Assembly: GCA_030762895.1 (NCBI GenBank) | Contig: JAUPTC010000015.1 | Coordinates: forward strand, 3,197,989-3,261,988 | Direction: 5' to 3' | Length of the DNA stretch: 64,000 nucleotides | DNA from: Sophora flavescens | Taxonomy: Eukaryota; Streptophyta; Magnoliopsida; Fabales; Fabaceae | Part shown: positions 63,281-64,000 of the stretch, piece by piece | Numbering within the stretch: position 1 is the first letter of the stretch | Layout of the letters: every line of letters starts with the position of its first letter | Position numbers and translations under genes: made by a program | Notes under the pieces: generated by a model | What the model was told of the DNA's origin: nothing | What the model saw: the letters and a program-made list of their open reading frames with translations, nothing else | The model's database searches: none

Positions 63281-64000
63281 AAACCCCAAACCCTAATTTT
63301 GACCCTAAACCCAAAATTTGACCCAAAAACCTAATTTTGACCAGAAACCCTAATTTAAACCCAAAACCCTAATTCTAACCTTATTTTTTACGCGAAACCT
63401 TATTTTTCACACAAAACCCTATTTCAAACCCAAAACCCAAATTTTGACCCAAAACCCAAAATTTGTCCCAAAGCCCCTATTTTGACCCTATATTTGACCC
63501 AAAATTTAAAACTCAAAACCCAATTTCAAACCTTAAACCCTAATTTTGACCCTAAACCCAAAATTCGACCCAAAAACCTAATTTTGAACCGAAACCCAAA
63601 TTTTAACCCAAAACCGTAATTCTAACCTTATTTTTTACCCGAAACCTTATTTTTCACTGAAAACCCAAATTCAAACCCTAAACCCTAATTTGACCTAAAA
63701 CCCAAATTTTGACCCAAAACCCAAAATTTAACCCCAACGCCCTAATTTGGACCCAAAACCCTATTTTAAACGCAAAACACTAATTCAAACCCTTAACCCT
63801 AATGTTGATCATAAACCCGAATTTTAACCCAAAACCCTAATTTTAACCCAAAGCCCTATTTTGAACTCAAACCCCTATTTCAAACCGTAAACCCTAATTT
63901 TGACCCTAAAGCTAACCAAGAACCCTAATTTTAACCCGAAACCCTAATTTTAAACCAAAACCCTAATTCTAACCCTATCTTTGACCCAAAACCCCATTTT
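63281..64000 (+). repeat. H38, partial HOR at window end
   Basis: Begins in block C without a landmark. Carries TACGCGAAACC (63389) and TTTGTCCCAAAGCCC, the signature of the 15-34 kb domain. About 180 bp of block G are deleted at 63850, where AAGCCCTATTTT joins GAACTCAAACCCC. The copy is cut by the window end in block A. Confidence 0.85.

Larger units (their letters stand above)
60895..64000 (+). repeat. Telomere-like satellite array, right part
   Basis: The same array resumes directly after the inserted element, starting with the second TCACG of the target duplication and continuing in phase (landmarks at 60987 and 62481). Copies here are more rearranged than most: H36 has lost about 85 bp, H37 is truncated to about 800 bp, and H38 lacks about 180 bp of block G. 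The array runs off the window end, so its boundary is not seen. Confidence 0.95.

Overview
The window is non-coding plant repeat DNA: one very long tandem satellite array interrupted once by an LTR-retrotransposon remnant. I find no protein gene, rRNA, tRNA or CRISPR array that I can support. The plant assignment rests on the Arabidopsis-type telomere motif CCCTAAA, from which the satellite appears to be built, and on the TGTAACACCC / GGGCGTTACA ends of the insert, which are typical of plant Ty3/gypsy LTRs. Species and chromosome cannot be told from the sequence. The motif is always in the CCCTAA orientation on the + strand, which fits a subtelomeric or interstitial telomere-like block. No true telomere is present, because perfect CCCTAAA runs do not exceed about two units.

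Array (1-57247 and 60895-64000). The smallest period is a degenerate unit of about 18-20 bp, roughly AAACCCTAATTTTGACCC. About 78 of these form a higher-order repeat (HOR) averaging about 1,566 bp. I phased the HORs on a once-per-unit landmark, GTACCCTATTGTATAC, found 37 times from 2038 to 62481. Full HORs are named H1 to H37 by the landmark at which they start; H0 and H38 are incomplete at the window edges. Inside each HOR, in order: block C (landmark, TTTCAAACCCC), block D (CAATATTTAAAACTC), E (TTTCACTGAAAACCC), F (TTTTGATCATAAACCC), G (CAATACCCTAATTC), A (AAAGCTAACCAAGAACC), a first GTCACGAAACCC module, B (AAACTCCAATCCC, then GAGCCGAAACC), and a second GTCACGAAACCC module just before the next landmark. 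Several blocks are visibly paralogous to each other, so the HOR is itself built from older duplications.

The HORs are not identical. H0 and H1 carry a second D-F segment. H37 is cut to about 800 bp. Several copies carry patches copied from another block of the HOR. Shared rare variants link copies up to 40 kb apart (H6/H21/H30, H4/H23, H14/H28, H5/H31/H33), while one variant (TACGCGAAACC) dominates the central domain from about 15.0 to 33.8 kb. This points to homogenisation by unequal exchange and conversion acting both locally and at a distance.

Insert (57248-60894, 3,647 bp). A probable solo LTR with TG...CA ends, a 9/10 terminal inverted repeat and a perfect 5-bp target duplication TCACG. 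It has split one HOR: removing the insert and one TCACG leaves 1,584 bp, a normal HOR length. The LTR holds a pyrimidine-rich leader-like tract, a GC-rich stretch, an intron-like segment with a telomere-like box, and several hairpins.
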